A stretch of DNA of 64,000 bases from an uncultured Clostridia bacterium (GTDB taxonomy: Bacteria > Bacillota > Clostridia > Oscillospirales > Ruminococcaceae): contig CALWZA010000031.1 in NCBI GenBank assembly GCA_944385905.1, positions 124,001 to 188,000 of the forward strand. The letters are read 5' to 3'. Shown here piece after piece: positions 52,676 through 62,247 of this stretch (the first letter of the stretch is position 1; every line of letters starts with the position of its first letter). The notes under the pieces are model-generated. The model made no database searches and was not told where the DNA came from. It was given only the letters and a program-made list of their open reading frames with translations. A program made the translations under genes and the position numbers.

Positions 52676-55483
52676 ATGACAGAGACAAACGAAAACACCT
52701 CGGTTTCGGTGAAGCCGGATAAAATCAAAACTCCCTTTAGGGATAAAAACAAATTTACCCGCTGGTTTTATGAGCACAGGCTCGGATTTTTAATATTTTT
52801 TCTGCCTGTGTTTGTAATGTACGCGGTTTATGCCGCGTTCGGCGTTCACCCATGGGGAGACGAGTCGGTACTGGTGCTTGATCTCAACGGACAGTATGTT
52901 TCATACTATGAGGCGTTTCGTGACGCTATTTGGGGCGACGGCAGCCTGATTTACAACTGGTCGAGAAATCTAAGCGGCGAAGCGTTCGGAATTTTCGGAT
53001 ATTATCTTGCCTCTCCGTTTATGTGGATAATTGTTTTGCTTCCGAGAACGATGATGTGCGGAGCTCTTGAGATAATGGAGCTCGCTAAGGTCGGAAGCTG
53101 CGCTGTGGCGTTTGCTTATTACCTTAAAAAGAGCAAAAACGCAAAGCCCTCAACTCAGGTTATCTTTTCGTTTATCTATGCGCTGATGACCTATATCGTC
53201 GTCGAGCTGATGAACCCGATGTGGATTGACGGAATGATTCTTCTTCCTATCATTCTGCTCGGCATCGAGGAGCTTGTTGACAAGGGAAAAATGCTTCGCC
53301 TGCTGATATCCCTGTCGGTTATGTTTTTCGTTCATTTTTACATCGGATACATGATAGGCTTTTTCTCTGCGATTTATTTTATTTATTATAATTTTTCCCG
53401 TCCCGGACACGCTGTCGCGCCGAATTTTTTCAAATCGTGCGGAAAGTTTTTCATAACTGCGGTTGTGTCGGTAATGAACGCCTGTATAGTCCTGATACCT
53501 GTATACAACTCGTTAAAGCTCGGAAAGCTTGAGTTTTCCACTCCCGATTTCACCCCGAAAGCCCAGTTTGATATCTGGCAGTTTTTATCAAAGCTCTTCC
53601 CGCTGACCTATGACACAGTTCGTCCCGAGGGACTTCCGATGATTGCCTGCGGCACTCTTGTTCTTATGCTTGTTCCGCTGTTTTTCTTAAACAGAAGAAT
53701 AAAAATGAAAGAAAAAGTTTCGTCCGCGATTTTGCTTTTAGTTATTTTCGCAAGCATGTATATCTCAACCATAGATATCGCGTGGCACGGCTTTCAGGTC
53801 CCGAACTGGCTTCCTTACCGCTATTCGTTTACCTTTTCGTTTATTCTTATTGTCATGGCGGCGAGAGCCTTTGAAAACATCAGGGGTGTAACAATAAAGG
53901 AAATAGGCTTAACTTTCTTTTCTTATGTTGTTCTTGTGTTTTTCCTTGAGACAAGAGCTTACGCCCATTTTGTGACATTCGGAGCTGTTTGGGTTTCTGT
54001 TTTTATTCTTGCCGTATATTTCGCTTTGCTTTATATATTCAGAAAGCATCGTATAAAGGGAATGGCGGCGCTTATAACGGTATTTGTTATGGCAGAAACC
54101 TTTGCAAGTTCGCTTTATACAATCTGCTGTATTGACTCCGATGTGGTTTACAGCCGTTATTCATCATATCAGGATTATTTCAAAGACGGACGTGAGGTTG
54201 TTTCGCAAATCAAAGAGGCTGACGACGGCTTATTCAGAATGGAAAAGACGTTCCACAGAACCGTAAACGACCCTATCGGAATGAACTTCGCCGGACTCTC
54301 ACACTCAAGCTCGACAATGAATACCCCCGTGCTTTTAATGCTCAAAAGCCTTGGCTTTGTATATCAGGGACATTCCACAAAATATACCGGCTCAACGCTT
54401 ATAACCGACGCGGTTTTCGGAGTTAAATACCTTATGCACAAAGAAGATGAAATCGTCCTTACGGAAGATGAGCAGGAAAACAACCGCCTGATAATTCAAA
54501 ACGAGCTCAAGCTTCCCCACAGCAGTTATCAAAAGATTATGACTCCGGATGATACCGGAGTTGACGATATCGACGTTTATGAAAATCCTTATGCGCTTCC
54601 TATCGGCTTTGCGGCAAGCACCGAAATACTTTCGGTTACTCTTGACAGCGACAATGCTTTTGACAATCAAAACGCCTTGCTAAACGGACTGGTGGGAAAA
54701 AATGAGGACGGCAGAGACTATAACTTTTTCAATTCGCTGTATATGATTGATTACACTACCGAAAACGTAACGACATCGATTGTAAACGGCGACCACACAA
54801 AATATACTGTAGAAACAGCGGGCAGGGACGCATATGTTGAAATGTCGTTTACGCCGAGAACAGATGATGTTATTTATCTTTATATGCCGACTCTCTGGCA
54901 GCGACAGCTTAACCTCTGGATTAAGGCTGAAAACTGGGATGTTAAAAACTATCCTTTCCTGACATATTATTATGAGGGTGAGAATTACTGCATAGCGACA
55001 ATAGGCGAGCCTGAACCGGGAGTAAAATTCAGCATAAGAATGACTCTTGCGAAAGACGAGGCGTATATTAAGGATAAGTTTGTTGTGCAGCTTGATACCG
55101 ACCTTTTTGAGGAAAAAATAAACGAGCTTCAAAACGGCGGATGGAATATAGAAGAACACTCAGCAACACATATCAAAGGCGACGTAACAATCGGTGAGGG
55201 ACAGCTTTTCTTCACAACGATTCCTTATGAGCCGGGCTGGAATATAACCGTTGACGGAAAAAAAGTCGAGCCTGTAAAAGCGCTTGATTCGCTTATTGCG
55301 ATTGAAATGGAGCCGGGAACGCACACGGTTGAAATGACTTTCTTCCCCGGATATTTCACGGCGGGTATAATTGTAACCCTGATAGGTTTGGCATTTACGG
55401 TGATAATCGCAGTTTTCCCTCTTGTCAGAAAGAAAACTCAGATGAAAGTCCCGGTAAGAGTGGAAATTGAAAATAAAGATTAA
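52676..55483 (+). CDS. YfhO-family GT-C membrane glycosyltransferase
   Basis: The 935-residue protein has about 12-14 membrane helices. An early extracytoplasmic acidic motif lies in HPWGDESVLVLDLNGQY. A large outside domain from about residue 500 to 890 ends FFTTIPYEPGWNITVDGKKVEPVKA, the YfhO signature near the C-terminus. In Bacillus YfhO transfers the sugar from C55-P-GlcNAc to lipoteichoic acid, with CsbB as donor-maker. The same pairing is seen here; the flippase GtcA is not in the window. Confidence 0.85.
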   Translation: MTETNENTSVSVKPDKIKTPFRDKNKFTRWFYEHRLGFLIFFLPVFVMYAVYAAFGVHPWGDESVLVLDLNGQYVSYYEAFRDAIWGDGSLIYNWSRNLSGEAFGIFGYYLASPFMWIIVLLPRTMMCGALEIMELAKVGSCAVAFAYYLKKSKNAKPSTQVIFSFIYALMTYIVVELMNPMWIDGMILLPIILLGIEELVDKGKMLRLLISLSVMFFVHFYIGYMIGFFSAIYFIYYNFSRPGHAVAPNFFKSCGKFFITAVVSVMNACIVLIPVYNSLKLGKLEFSTPDFTPKAQFDIWQFLSKLFPLTYDTVRPEGLPMIACGTLVLMLVPLFFLNRRIKMKEKVSSAILLLVIFASMYISTIDIAWHGFQVPNWLPYRYSFTFSFILIVMAARAFENIRGVTIKEIGLTFFSYVVLVFFLETRAYAHFVTFGAVWVSVFILAVYFALLYIFRKHRIKGMAALITVFVMAETFASSLYTICCIDSDVVYSRYSSYQDYFKDGREVVSQIKEADDGLFRMEKTFHRTVNDPIGMNFAGLSHSSSTMNTPVLLMLKSLGFVYQGHSTKYTGSTLITDAVFGVKYLMHKEDEIVLTEDEQENNRLIIQNELKLPHSSYQKIMTPDDTGVDDIDVYENPYALPIGFAASTEILSVTLDSDNAFDNQNALLNGLVGKNEDGRDYNFFNSLYMIDYTTENVTTSIVNGDHTKYTVETAGRDAYVEMSFTPRTDDVIYLYMPTLWQRQLNLWIKAENWDVKNYPFLTYYYEGENYCIATIGEPEPGVKFSIRMTLAKDEAYIKDKFVVQLDTDLFEEKINELQNGGWNIEEHSATHIKGDVTIGEGQLFFTTIPYEPGWNITVDGKKVEPVKALDSLIAIEMEPGTHTVEMTFFPGYFTAGIIVTLIGLAFTVIIAVFPLVRKKTQMKVPVRVEIENKD

Positions 55484-55488
55484 TTTAC

Positions 55489-55517
55489 TTGATTTTATCG
55501 GAAAGCGGTAGTATAAT
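55489..55517 (+). promoter_or_regulatory. Promoter of pduL
   Basis: TTGATT (55489-55494), 17 bases, TATAAT (55512-55517). Confidence 0.8.
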
Positions 55518-55572
55518 ATTTTTGAAATTTCTGCCGTTTCAAACGGCTTATCAATGAAAGGAAGTTTATAAA

Positions 55573-56151
55573 ATGGATAAAATTTTGGTTGAAACGTCTG
55601 CAAGGCATGTTCATGTAACTCAGGAGGATTTGGAAACGCTTTTTGGAAAGGGAGCTTCTCTCACTCATAAAAAAGACCTTTCACAGCCCGGTCAGTTTGC
55701 CTGCGAGGAAAGGGTAACTGTTGTTGGTCCTAAAAAAGAGCTTGCGAATGTTTCGATTTTGGGTCCTGTAAGAAGCGCGACCCAGGTTGAGCTTTCCGCA
55801 ACCGACGCACGTTCAATCGGAATCTCGGCGCCCATCAGGGAGTCGGGAGACGTTAAAGGCTCTGCTCCCTGCAAGCTTGTCGGACCGTGCGGAGAGGTTG
55901 AGCTTTCAGAGGGAGTAATCGTTGCGAAAAGGCATATTCACCTTACTCCTGCCGATGCTGAAAAGTTTGGGGTAAAGGACAAGGATGTTGTCTGGGTAAA
56001 GATTGAAACCCCTGAAAGAACCGCCGTTTTGGGCGATGTCGTCTGCCGAGTAAGCGATAAATATGCTCTTGCCATGCATATCGATACAGACGAGTCAAAC
56101 GCCGTCGGCAGCCAGAAGGAGCAGTATGGAGAACTGATAAGGGCTCTTTAA
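55573..56151 (+). CDS. pduL: Phosphate acyltransferase PduL
   Basis: The 192-residue protein has the two PduL half-domains with their zinc-binding histidine motifs: TSARHVHVTQEDL at the N-terminus and VAKRHIHLTPADAEKFG later. PduL exchanges phosphate and CoA on acetyl or propanoyl groups. There is no N-terminal encapsulation peptide and no microcompartment gene nearby, so it is probably the cytoplasmic housekeeping phosphotransacetylase. Confidence 0.9.
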   Translation: MDKILVETSARHVHVTQEDLETLFGKGASLTHKKDLSQPGQFACEERVTVVGPKKELANVSILGPVRSATQVELSATDARSIGISAPIRESGDVKGSAPCKLVGPCGEVELSEGVIVAKRHIHLTPADAEKFGVKDKDVVWVKIETPERTAVLGDVVCRVSDKYALAMHIDTDESNAVGSQKEQYGELIRAL

Positions 56152-56179
56152 TAAATACATAAATATTATGAGTAAAAAC

Positions 56180-56226
56180 AAAAATCTCCGCACGTTTGAT
56201 TAAGACGTGCGGAGATAATTTTTTGC
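56180..56226. terminator. Bidirectional terminator
   Basis: TCTCCGCACGT pairs with ACGTGCGGAGA around TTGATTAAG; T-rich on both sides. It serves pduL (+) and the MATE gene (-). Confidence 0.85.
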
Positions 56227-56257
56227 GATTGTTACTTGTTTTTGCGATTGTTACTTG
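56220..56257. repeat. 19-bp tandem duplication over the MATE stop codon
   Basis: TTTTTGCGATTGTTACTTG occurs twice in a row (56220-56238 and 56239-56257). The MATE stop codon (TAA on the minus strand, 56253-56251) lies in the copy closer to the gene, so the second copy is purely downstream. Confidence 0.85.
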
Positions 56258-57588
56258 ACGCGCGATGGCTTTGGCTTCCAGACTCCGACAAGATAGAAAC
56301 TGAGCGACATCAGACAGGAGATTGTCCAGCCTACAGGCCAGGCAAGCCAGATTCCTGTGCTGTCGAATTCTATTGAGAAAAGAAATGCGAGAATAACACG
56401 TGCGGCTAAGTCAACAAAAGTTGCGGTCATAAACCAGCTCATTGCTGCTGCCCCTCTTAAAACTCCGTCGGCAATGAATTTAATTGATACAAGGAAAAAG
56501 AACGGTGACACAATCAGCAGAAAAGTTTTGCCGATTGAAAGTGCTTCCTGACTTTCTTCTGTCATAAACAGTCCGATAAGCGGCTCTCTGAGGAGTATGA
56601 AAATAATCGAAAATGCAGCGGCAGCGGTGACCACCATCGCGATCCCGCTTTTAAAGCCTTTTGTAACCCTGTCCTGCTTGTCGGCCCCGAGGTTTTGGGC
56701 GGTGTAGTTAGACATGGCGGTACCTAATGTCGTAAGCGAGGTGATTGCGAAGTTGTTGACCTTAACCGCAGCTGCGTATCCGGCCATACAGGTTGTTCCG
56801 AAGCCGTTTACAATTCCCTGAATGATGATGTTTCCCACCGATACAAAGCTCTGCTGGAAAATGCTCGGCACTGCGATACGGGTGATTTTTTTGAAAATTT
56901 CAAATGAAAACAGTGCCGGTTTTCCTTCGCATTTAATGTTGATTATCTTTTTAATGATCAGAGAAAATGCGGCAATGCAGCTTATTCCCTGGCAGATAAA
57001 CGTTGCCCATGCGACGCCTGAAACTCCCATGTTAAATCCCGTTACAAACCAGATATCCATGGCGATATTTGCGGTTGAGGATGCGGCAAGGAAGTAAAAC
57101 GGCGTTTTTGAATCGCCGAGAGCGGAGAAAATGCCTGTTGAGATATTGTAAAAAAACAGGAACACCAAGCCGGCAGTATATATGTAAAGATAGGTCATGG
57201 TATCCGCGAAAATATCGTCCGGGGTGTTGATGAGACGAAGAAGCGCGGGAGAGAAAACAAATCCGACTATCATTAATATTCCGCATAGTATTCCGCTTGC
57301 GATAAATGTAGTATAGACGGCGGTTTTCAAGTCCCTGTAACGCTTCGCTCCGAACAGCTGAGCGAGCACTACCGAGCTGCCGACGTTGCAGCCGAATGCG
57401 AACGCAAGGAAAATAAGGGTTACTTCATATGCGTTTCCGACAGCCGCCAAAGCGTTTTCCCCTATAAATTTACCTGCGACAAGGCTGTCGGCTATGTTGT
57501 AAAGCTGCTGAAACATGATGCTTCCCATCAGAGGAAAAGAAAACATCATCAAAACCTTTTTAGGGTCTCCTGTTGTGAGGTCTTTCAT
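56251..57588 (-). CDS. MATE family efflux transporter
   Basis: The 445-residue protein has 12 hydrophobic segments and the start MKDLTTGDPKKVLMMFSFPLMGSIMFQQLYNIADS typical of DinF/NorM-like MATE proteins in Clostridia. It also has ENALAAVGNAYEV and PSIFQQSFVSVGN. It probably exports organic cations or drugs using Na+ or H+. It stands alone with its own promoter. Confidence 0.9.
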   Translation of the reverse strand: MKDLTTGDPKKVLMMFSFPLMGSIMFQQLYNIADSLVAGKFIGENALAAVGNAYEVTLIFLAFAFGCNVGSSVVLAQLFGAKRYRDLKTAVYTTFIASGILCGILMIVGFVFSPALLRLINTPDDIFADTMTYLYIYTAGLVFLFFYNISTGIFSALGDSKTPFYFLAASSTANIAMDIWFVTGFNMGVSGVAWATFICQGISCIAAFSLIIKKIINIKCEGKPALFSFEIFKKITRIAVPSIFQQSFVSVGNIIIQGIVNGFGTTCMAGYAAAVKVNNFAITSLTTLGTAMSNYTAQNLGADKQDRVTKGFKSGIAMVVTAAAAFSIIFILLREPLIGLFMTEESQEALSIGKTFLLIVSPFFFLVSIKFIADGVLRGAAAMSWFMTATFVDLAARVILAFLFSIEFDSTGIWLAWPVGWTISCLMSLSFYLVGVWKPKPSRVK

Positions 57589-57620
57589 TTTTTCATATCC
57601 TTTATTTTTTATTCTATATA

Positions 57621-57649
57621 ATTATATCAGATAAAAAATTTTATGTAAA
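57621..57649 (-). promoter_or_regulatory. Promoter of the MATE gene
   Basis: On the minus strand, TTTACA (57649-57644), 17 bases, TATAAT (57626-57621). Confidence 0.8.
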
Positions 57650-57732
57650 TCATAATTTTCGACAAAAAGACCGTCAGCACCGAGAAAAGAAATATTGATT
57701 TTTCGTATTGATATTTCCGGATGGATATCAAA

Positions 57733-57770
57733 AACAAAACCGGCAGGTAACACAAAAGCCTGCCGGTTTG
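57733..57770 (-). terminator. Terminator of the SGNH lipoprotein gene
   Basis: On the minus strand, AAACCGGCAGG pairs with CCTGCCGGTTT, and TGTTTTTG follows. Confidence 0.8.
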
Positions 57771-57791
57771 CGGTTATTTGAAAATTATTTA

Positions 57792-59093
57792 TTATGCGAT
57801 TGCCATGTCAAGGAGATAGAAAGACTTGTCAAGGCTTTCGTCGGGAACTTTGATTTCAACATTGTGTGTTCCGGGCTTAGCGACGATGATCTTGATATCT
57901 ACTCCTCCCCAGCCGGTTGACAAATAGTTGCTTACCTCTTCGACCTTCTCGCCGTCAATCCAAATTTCAGCAGAGCCTAGTGACTCGTCGTTATTCTGTC
58001 TTACGGCTACAAGAAGTCTGGTAAACTCAGCTGTAAATGTAAGCGGTGCGTTGTCTGTGCCGGGCTTGCGCTGCAGGCATCTTATGTATGAGAAGTAGTT
58101 ATAAGAACCTTCCTCAAATGAGCCCAGAGAAGTTATTTTGTCTGAGTCAGCGCCGATGTTTTCAAGGTTTGCGAGCGCACGGCTTACTACAACAGTATCA
58201 GGAATTACATATTCAGGAGATTTCTCTGTAGCAATTACATTGTCAAAGTAGTACTCAATAAAGTCGCAGATCATCTGATGTCCTTTGTCGTTGGGGTGAA
58301 CATAGTCAGCTGCATAGTCGCCGGCAAATGTCATGTTTCCTGCTTCGATTTCAGGGTTGATAGCGTCGCCGACGCTTATCATTCCGAGATCATATGCCGC
58401 ACCGATTTTTTCCATGTTCGGCTGAGCAGACGTTCCGTTGTCGAAAACAGTAAAGATAAGTATTACAGCAGGCTTTGATTCACTTTCAAGAAGCCTTGTG
58501 ACAAGACTCTCGTAAGCAAGCTGATTGTTATAGTCAGTGCCGTCGTTTGCTGCGTACTCTACAAAAACAATGTCCGGGTTTTTGCTTATAACGTCACGGT
58601 CAGAACGGAGTATTCCGAGAGTAGAGGTTGTTGCACCGATTCCTGCGTTTATATAGTGCATTTTTGAAGGATCGGAAGCGAACTTTTCGGTAAACATATT
58701 GAATGAAAGGTTTGCATAGCAGTTGTCGGAATTGCTTGCGCCGTCTCCCTGAGTGATTGAACCGCCAAGGTAGACGATTGTAACATCTTCGCCGTTTTCA
58801 GCCTTTTCAATCGCGTCCAAAAGTCTCTGGTTGTTTCCGACAGAAACAAGAGAACGCTTAACCATATCTGATACCTCCGGTACTTCCGGAAGTGTTGCTT
58901 CTGTTGTTTCGCTCACGCTTGTCTCCTCCTCGTTTGCAGATGTTGCTTCCGTGTCCGATACGTCTGCTGTTGTTATCTCAGCGGCTGTTGTTGTTCCTTC
59001 TTCAGCCGTCTCGTCTTGTCCGCAGCCGGTAACAGATACACACATAAGCGCAGCAGTGAGAAATGCTAAAAGCTTATTTAAATGTTCTTTCAT
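57792..59093 (-). CDS. SGNH/GDSL hydrolase lipoprotein
   Basis: The 433-residue protein begins with a lipoprotein signal (lipobox VTGC), then a Thr/Glu/Ser-rich linker of ~55 residues. The SGNH hydrolase domain has block I GGSITQGDG (Ser), block III EYAANDG and block V DYVHPNDKGH (Asp, His). A C-terminal beta-rich ~130-residue domain may bind a carbohydrate. It is probably an extracytoplasmic esterase, for example acting on acetylated xylan or mannan. The acetyl-ester idea is an inference from family and habitat. Confidence 0.82.
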   Translation of the reverse strand: MKEHLNKLLAFLTAALMCVSVTGCGQDETAEEGTTTAAEITTADVSDTEATSANEEETSVSETTEATLPEVPEVSDMVKRSLVSVGNNQRLLDAIEKAENGEDVTIVYLGGSITQGDGASNSDNCYANLSFNMFTEKFASDPSKMHYINAGIGATTSTLGILRSDRDVISKNPDIVFVEYAANDGTDYNNQLAYESLVTRLLESESKPAVILIFTVFDNGTSAQPNMEKIGAAYDLGMISVGDAINPEIEAGNMTFAGDYAADYVHPNDKGHQMICDFIEYYFDNVIATEKSPEYVIPDTVVVSRALANLENIGADSDKITSLGSFEEGSYNYFSYIRCLQRKPGTDNAPLTFTAEFTRLLVAVRQNNDESLGSAEIWIDGEKVEEVSNYLSTGWGGVDIKIIVAKPGTHNVEIKVPDESLDKSFYLLDMAIA

Positions 59094-59270
59094 GTTTTTA
59101 CCTCTTTCTGTTTAGTGATTATAATAATACTATAATATATATCACTTATTTTTCAAGGTAAAATACACATCAGATAAGGAGAATATATTTATATTATAAA
59201 ATTTTATGAAAGCTAATGTAAAAAAATTATAAAACTAAACGTATTCTTTTACTAAAACCGAGAGATATTT

Positions 59271-60638
59271 TCAGAGAGAGTTAAACGCCTGCCTGAGAGT
59301 TGAAGCAGGGATGATGTCAATGTCAAAAGAGCTTTTGTCTATGGCGGAAAGTGAGTGTTTCGGAACTATGCAGCGCTTAAATCCCAAGCGCTGAGCCTCG
59401 GAAATTCGCTGAGCGATGTGAGAAACGCTTCTTAATTCGCCTCCCAAGCCTATTTCTCCGAAAGCAAGCAGCTTTTCGTCGATTGGCTTGTCGGTTATGC
59501 CCGAATACAGCGCAAGGGCAATTGACAAATCGGCGGCAGGTTCGTCAATGCGCAATCCTCCGACAACATTGACGTAAACGTCAAGCTGACCGAAGAAAAA
59601 ACCGAGCCTTTTTTCCAAAACCGCTATTATCAAAGCAAGGCGGTTGTAGTCAAACCCTGTCGAAACCCTTCTCGGAGCGGAAAAACCGCTTTTTGTGACA
59701 AGAGCCTGAACCTCGGCGAGTATCGGTCTTGAGCCCTCCATAACGCATGCGACGCAGCTTCCGGACACGTCTGCCGGTCTTCCCGACAAAAGCATAAGAG
59801 ACGGATTTTCAACCTCCTTCAGACCGCTGTCGCCCATTTCAAAAACTCCAATTTCGTTTGTCGAGCCGAAACGGTTTTTGACAGCTCTGAGTATGCGGTA
59901 TGAGAGATTTCTTTCGCCCTCAAAGAACAAAACGGCGTCAACAATATGCTCCATGACCTTAGGACCCGCGATAGCTCCGTCTTTGTTGACGTGACCGACA
60001 ATGAACATTGGAATTTCTTCCGATTTTGCCGTTCTCATAAACAGGTTTGTACATTCTCTTACCTGTGTTATGCTTCCGGGAGCGGATGAGATGTCACGGA
60101 TAGACATGGTTTGAATTGAATCCACAATGACAATGTCGGGCTTGTTTTCAACGATAGCGTCGCAAACGGTTTCGGCGTCGGTAAGAGCCAAAAGATAAAG
60201 GTTTTCGCTCTCAACTCCTAATCGTCCTGCCCGAAGCTTAATCTGGCGAACCGATTCTTCTCCCGATATGTAAAGAATAGTGTGATTTCCTCCTAGAAAC
60301 CGGCATATCTGAAGAAGAATAGTTGACTTTCCGATTCCCGGTTCGCCGCTGAGCAAAACGACCGAGCCTTTTACAAGACCGCCGCCCAAAACCCTGTCAA
60401 GCTCGTTTAGGCCTGTTTTGTATCTGACTTCGTTATCAGCGGCTTCAATTTCGTTTATGCAGAGAATTTTATCCGAAACGTCCGCGGATTTTTTTGAAAC
60501 CGAGACGCTCTTTTTTGAAACTGTTGTTTCGACTTCCTCAAAAGAGTTCCAAGCCCCGCATGAAGGGCATTTGCCGTTCCATTTTGCGCTTTCATATCCG
60601 CACTGACCGCAAACAAATATACTTTTAACTTTTGCCAT
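59271..60638 (-). CDS. radA: DNA repair protein RadA
   Basis: The 455-residue protein has an N-terminal C4 zinc finger (CGQCGYESAKWNGKCPSCGAW). The RecA-like ATPase follows with Walker A GEPGIGKST, the KNRFGSTNEIGVFEM motif, and a C-terminal Lon-like domain (GLRIDEPAADLSIALAL, EIGLGGELR). It promotes branch migration in recombination. Length and motif order are normal. Confidence 0.96.
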   Translation of the reverse strand: MAKVKSIFVCGQCGYESAKWNGKCPSCGAWNSFEEVETTVSKKSVSVSKKSADVSDKILCINEIEAADNEVRYKTGLNELDRVLGGGLVKGSVVLLSGEPGIGKSTILLQICRFLGGNHTILYISGEESVRQIKLRAGRLGVESENLYLLALTDAETVCDAIVENKPDIVIVDSIQTMSIRDISSAPGSITQVRECTNLFMRTAKSEEIPMFIVGHVNKDGAIAGPKVMEHIVDAVLFFEGERNLSYRILRAVKNRFGSTNEIGVFEMGDSGLKEVENPSLMLLSGRPADVSGSCVACVMEGSRPILAEVQALVTKSGFSAPRRVSTGFDYNRLALIIAVLEKRLGFFFGQLDVYVNVVGGLRIDEPAADLSIALALYSGITDKPIDEKLLAFGEIGLGGELRSVSHIAQRISEAQRLGFKRCIVPKHSLSAIDKSSFDIDIIPASTLRQAFNSL

Positions 60639-60666
60639 ATTATTTTTACATTCCTTTCAAAAGGAG

Positions 60667-61425
60667 CTATATTGCCGACGAGCAGTATTCTTCAATATAT
60701 CTGCAAAGTCCCGAAACAATAGTGAAAGCGACTTTCGAGCGGTACTCCTCTGTTTCAAGAAGAGCGGCTTCGTCGGGATTTGACAAAAATCCGCATTCAA
60801 CCATAACGGTTGGATTTTTTGAAAAGGCGCAAAGATAAATGTCGTTTCCCGTCGATTTAATCTCGCGTTTGTTGTCGGGCTGAAGATTCGCGACAAAGGA
60901 GTCCTGCATGATCTGAGCCAAAACGCCTGAATTTGGGTTGTTATCAGAATAAAACATCTGAGCGCCGCTGTACTGAGGCTGTGTAAACTGGTTTTGGTGA
61001 ATTGAAATACAAACGGCGTTTGAGTATTTGTTAAACAAAGCAAGCCTTTTTTCCATATCGTTTTTTTTCTGGTTTGAAAGACCTTTTATGCCTTTGTCGT
61101 GAATTGAAATATCAGTGTCTCTTGTCACTTCAACTTTATAACCGAGAGCTGTCAGCATATCACGAACCGAAAGCATTATGTCGAGATTTATGTGCTTTTC
61201 CTCAAATCCGGTGACGCTTACGCAGCCGCTGTCAATGCCTCCGTGACCCGCGTCAAGAATGATGATGGGGACTGAACTTTCGGAGGAAACAGGAAGGGAA
61301 TCGGCACCCGGAATTTTTGTTCCGCCTAAAATGCCGTATACGATGAGATAACTGCAAACAATTGCGAGAACAACGCCTGTTCTGTTGAGCCAAATTTTTT
61401 TGAGATTTCCTTTAATAACGGACAA
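60667..61425 (-). CDS. N-acetylmuramoyl-L-alanine amidase (CwlD-like)
   Basis: About 252 residues. An N-terminal membrane helix (GVVLAIVCSYLIVYGIL) is followed by an Amidase_3 domain: ILDAGHGGIDSGC (zinc His), FEEKHINLDI (Glu ligand), SIHQNQF (His) and VMVECGFLSNPDEA (catalytic Glu). The size and anchor fit CwlD, which makes muramic-delta-lactam in spore cortex. The start is taken as TTG at 61425 with GAGGTGG 5 bases upstream; a GTG at 61434 overlaps that site. An inverted repeat lies just upstream. Confidence 0.85.
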   Translation of the reverse strand: MSVIKGNLKKIWLNRTGVVLAIVCSYLIVYGILGGTKIPGADSLPVSSESSVPIIILDAGHGGIDSGCVSVTGFEEKHINLDIMLSVRDMLTALGYKVEVTRDTDISIHDKGIKGLSNQKKNDMEKRLALFNKYSNAVCISIHQNQFTQPQYSGAQMFYSDNNPNSGVLAQIMQDSFVANLQPDNKREIKSTGNDIYLCAFSKNPTVMVECGFLSNPDEAALLETEEYRSKVAFTIVSGLCRYIEEYCSSAI

Positions 61426-61439
61426 AACTACCACCTCGT

Positions 61440-61466
61440 ACCTTGTACAGTTTATTTGTACAAGGT
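61440..61466. promoter_or_regulatory. Inverted repeat ahead of the amidase gene
   Basis: ACCTTGTACA (61440-61449) pairs with TGTACAAGGT (61457-61466), a perfect 10-bp inverted repeat with a 7-base spacer. It ends 2 bases upstream of the ribosome site, so it may be an operator or an mRNA hairpin. Confidence 0.6.
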
Positions 61467-61510
61467 TATTCGAAAAATCTCAAAAATATTCGGACAGCGC
61501 AAAACTGAAA

Positions 61511-62083
61511 TTATTTGTACATAATCTTCTGCTTTACATCGACATTGTTATATGAAATTCTGAAAGCAATCCATGTTGTCAGGGGTATAATAACAGGAAG
61601 AACCGTTATTAAAATCAGAGTGCCAACGGACAAGTCGGAGGCTAAAACCGAGGTTGAGGCTCCGAATTCGTTTAAATAATTCGGGTCTGTGAAAAACGTG
61701 AGAGGAAGGAAAAACAGATTGCAGAGTTTGTAAATCGGAAAAAAATCCGGGATATATCCGAGCTTTGAAATATAAGTAAGCAAAACGGTTATGTACCCCG
61801 GAATCACCGATACAAGACCGATAACAAGTCCGAAGTTCGGACCGGCTTTTGCTCCGTGAAAATTGACAAGGTTTTTCACTTTTTCGCCTCGTTTGAGGCA
61901 AAAATCAGCGTAAATTATAACAAGCGCAGAAACCGAGCAGAACCCGAAAAGAATACAGCTAAGAAAACCCATGTTATGATAGGTAAGAGTAAAAAACATA
62001 TTGATGACAAGACAGGCGAGGTCGGCAAGAACAAGTCTGCCAAGTCCGCCGAGTATAAGCTTTAATTTAAAATTATTTTCCAT
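61511..62083 (-). CDS. Integral membrane protein of unknown function
   Basis: The 190-residue protein has five probable membrane helices (about residues 10-35, 38-60, 85-108, 118-140, 155-180). No recognised motif apart from FHGAKAGPNFGLVIGLVSVIPGY. AAAGGA lies 9 bases before the ATG at 62083. No functional prediction can be justified. It is 85 bases upstream of the amidase and may share its transcript. Confidence 0.6.
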   Translation of the reverse strand: MENNFKLKLILGGLGRLVLADLACLVINMFFTLTYHNMGFLSCILFGFCSVSALVIIYADFCLKRGEKVKNLVNFHGAKAGPNFGLVIGLVSVIPGYITVLLTYISKLGYIPDFFPIYKLCNLFFLPLTFFTDPNYLNEFGASTSVLASDLSVGTLILITVLPVIIPLTTWIAFRISYNNVDVKQKIMYK

Positions 62084-62247
62084 CAAAAATTTTCCTTTCT
62101 GATTTTTATCCCATTTAATTATACAATGTTTCCTCTGCGATTACAAGAGCCGACTTTTTAAATTCAATCTTTTACCGCTGATAATGTATGCTGTCGGGTT
62201 AATAATATTAGTGCGCAAATAAAAATGTGATGAAAGGAATGAAAATA

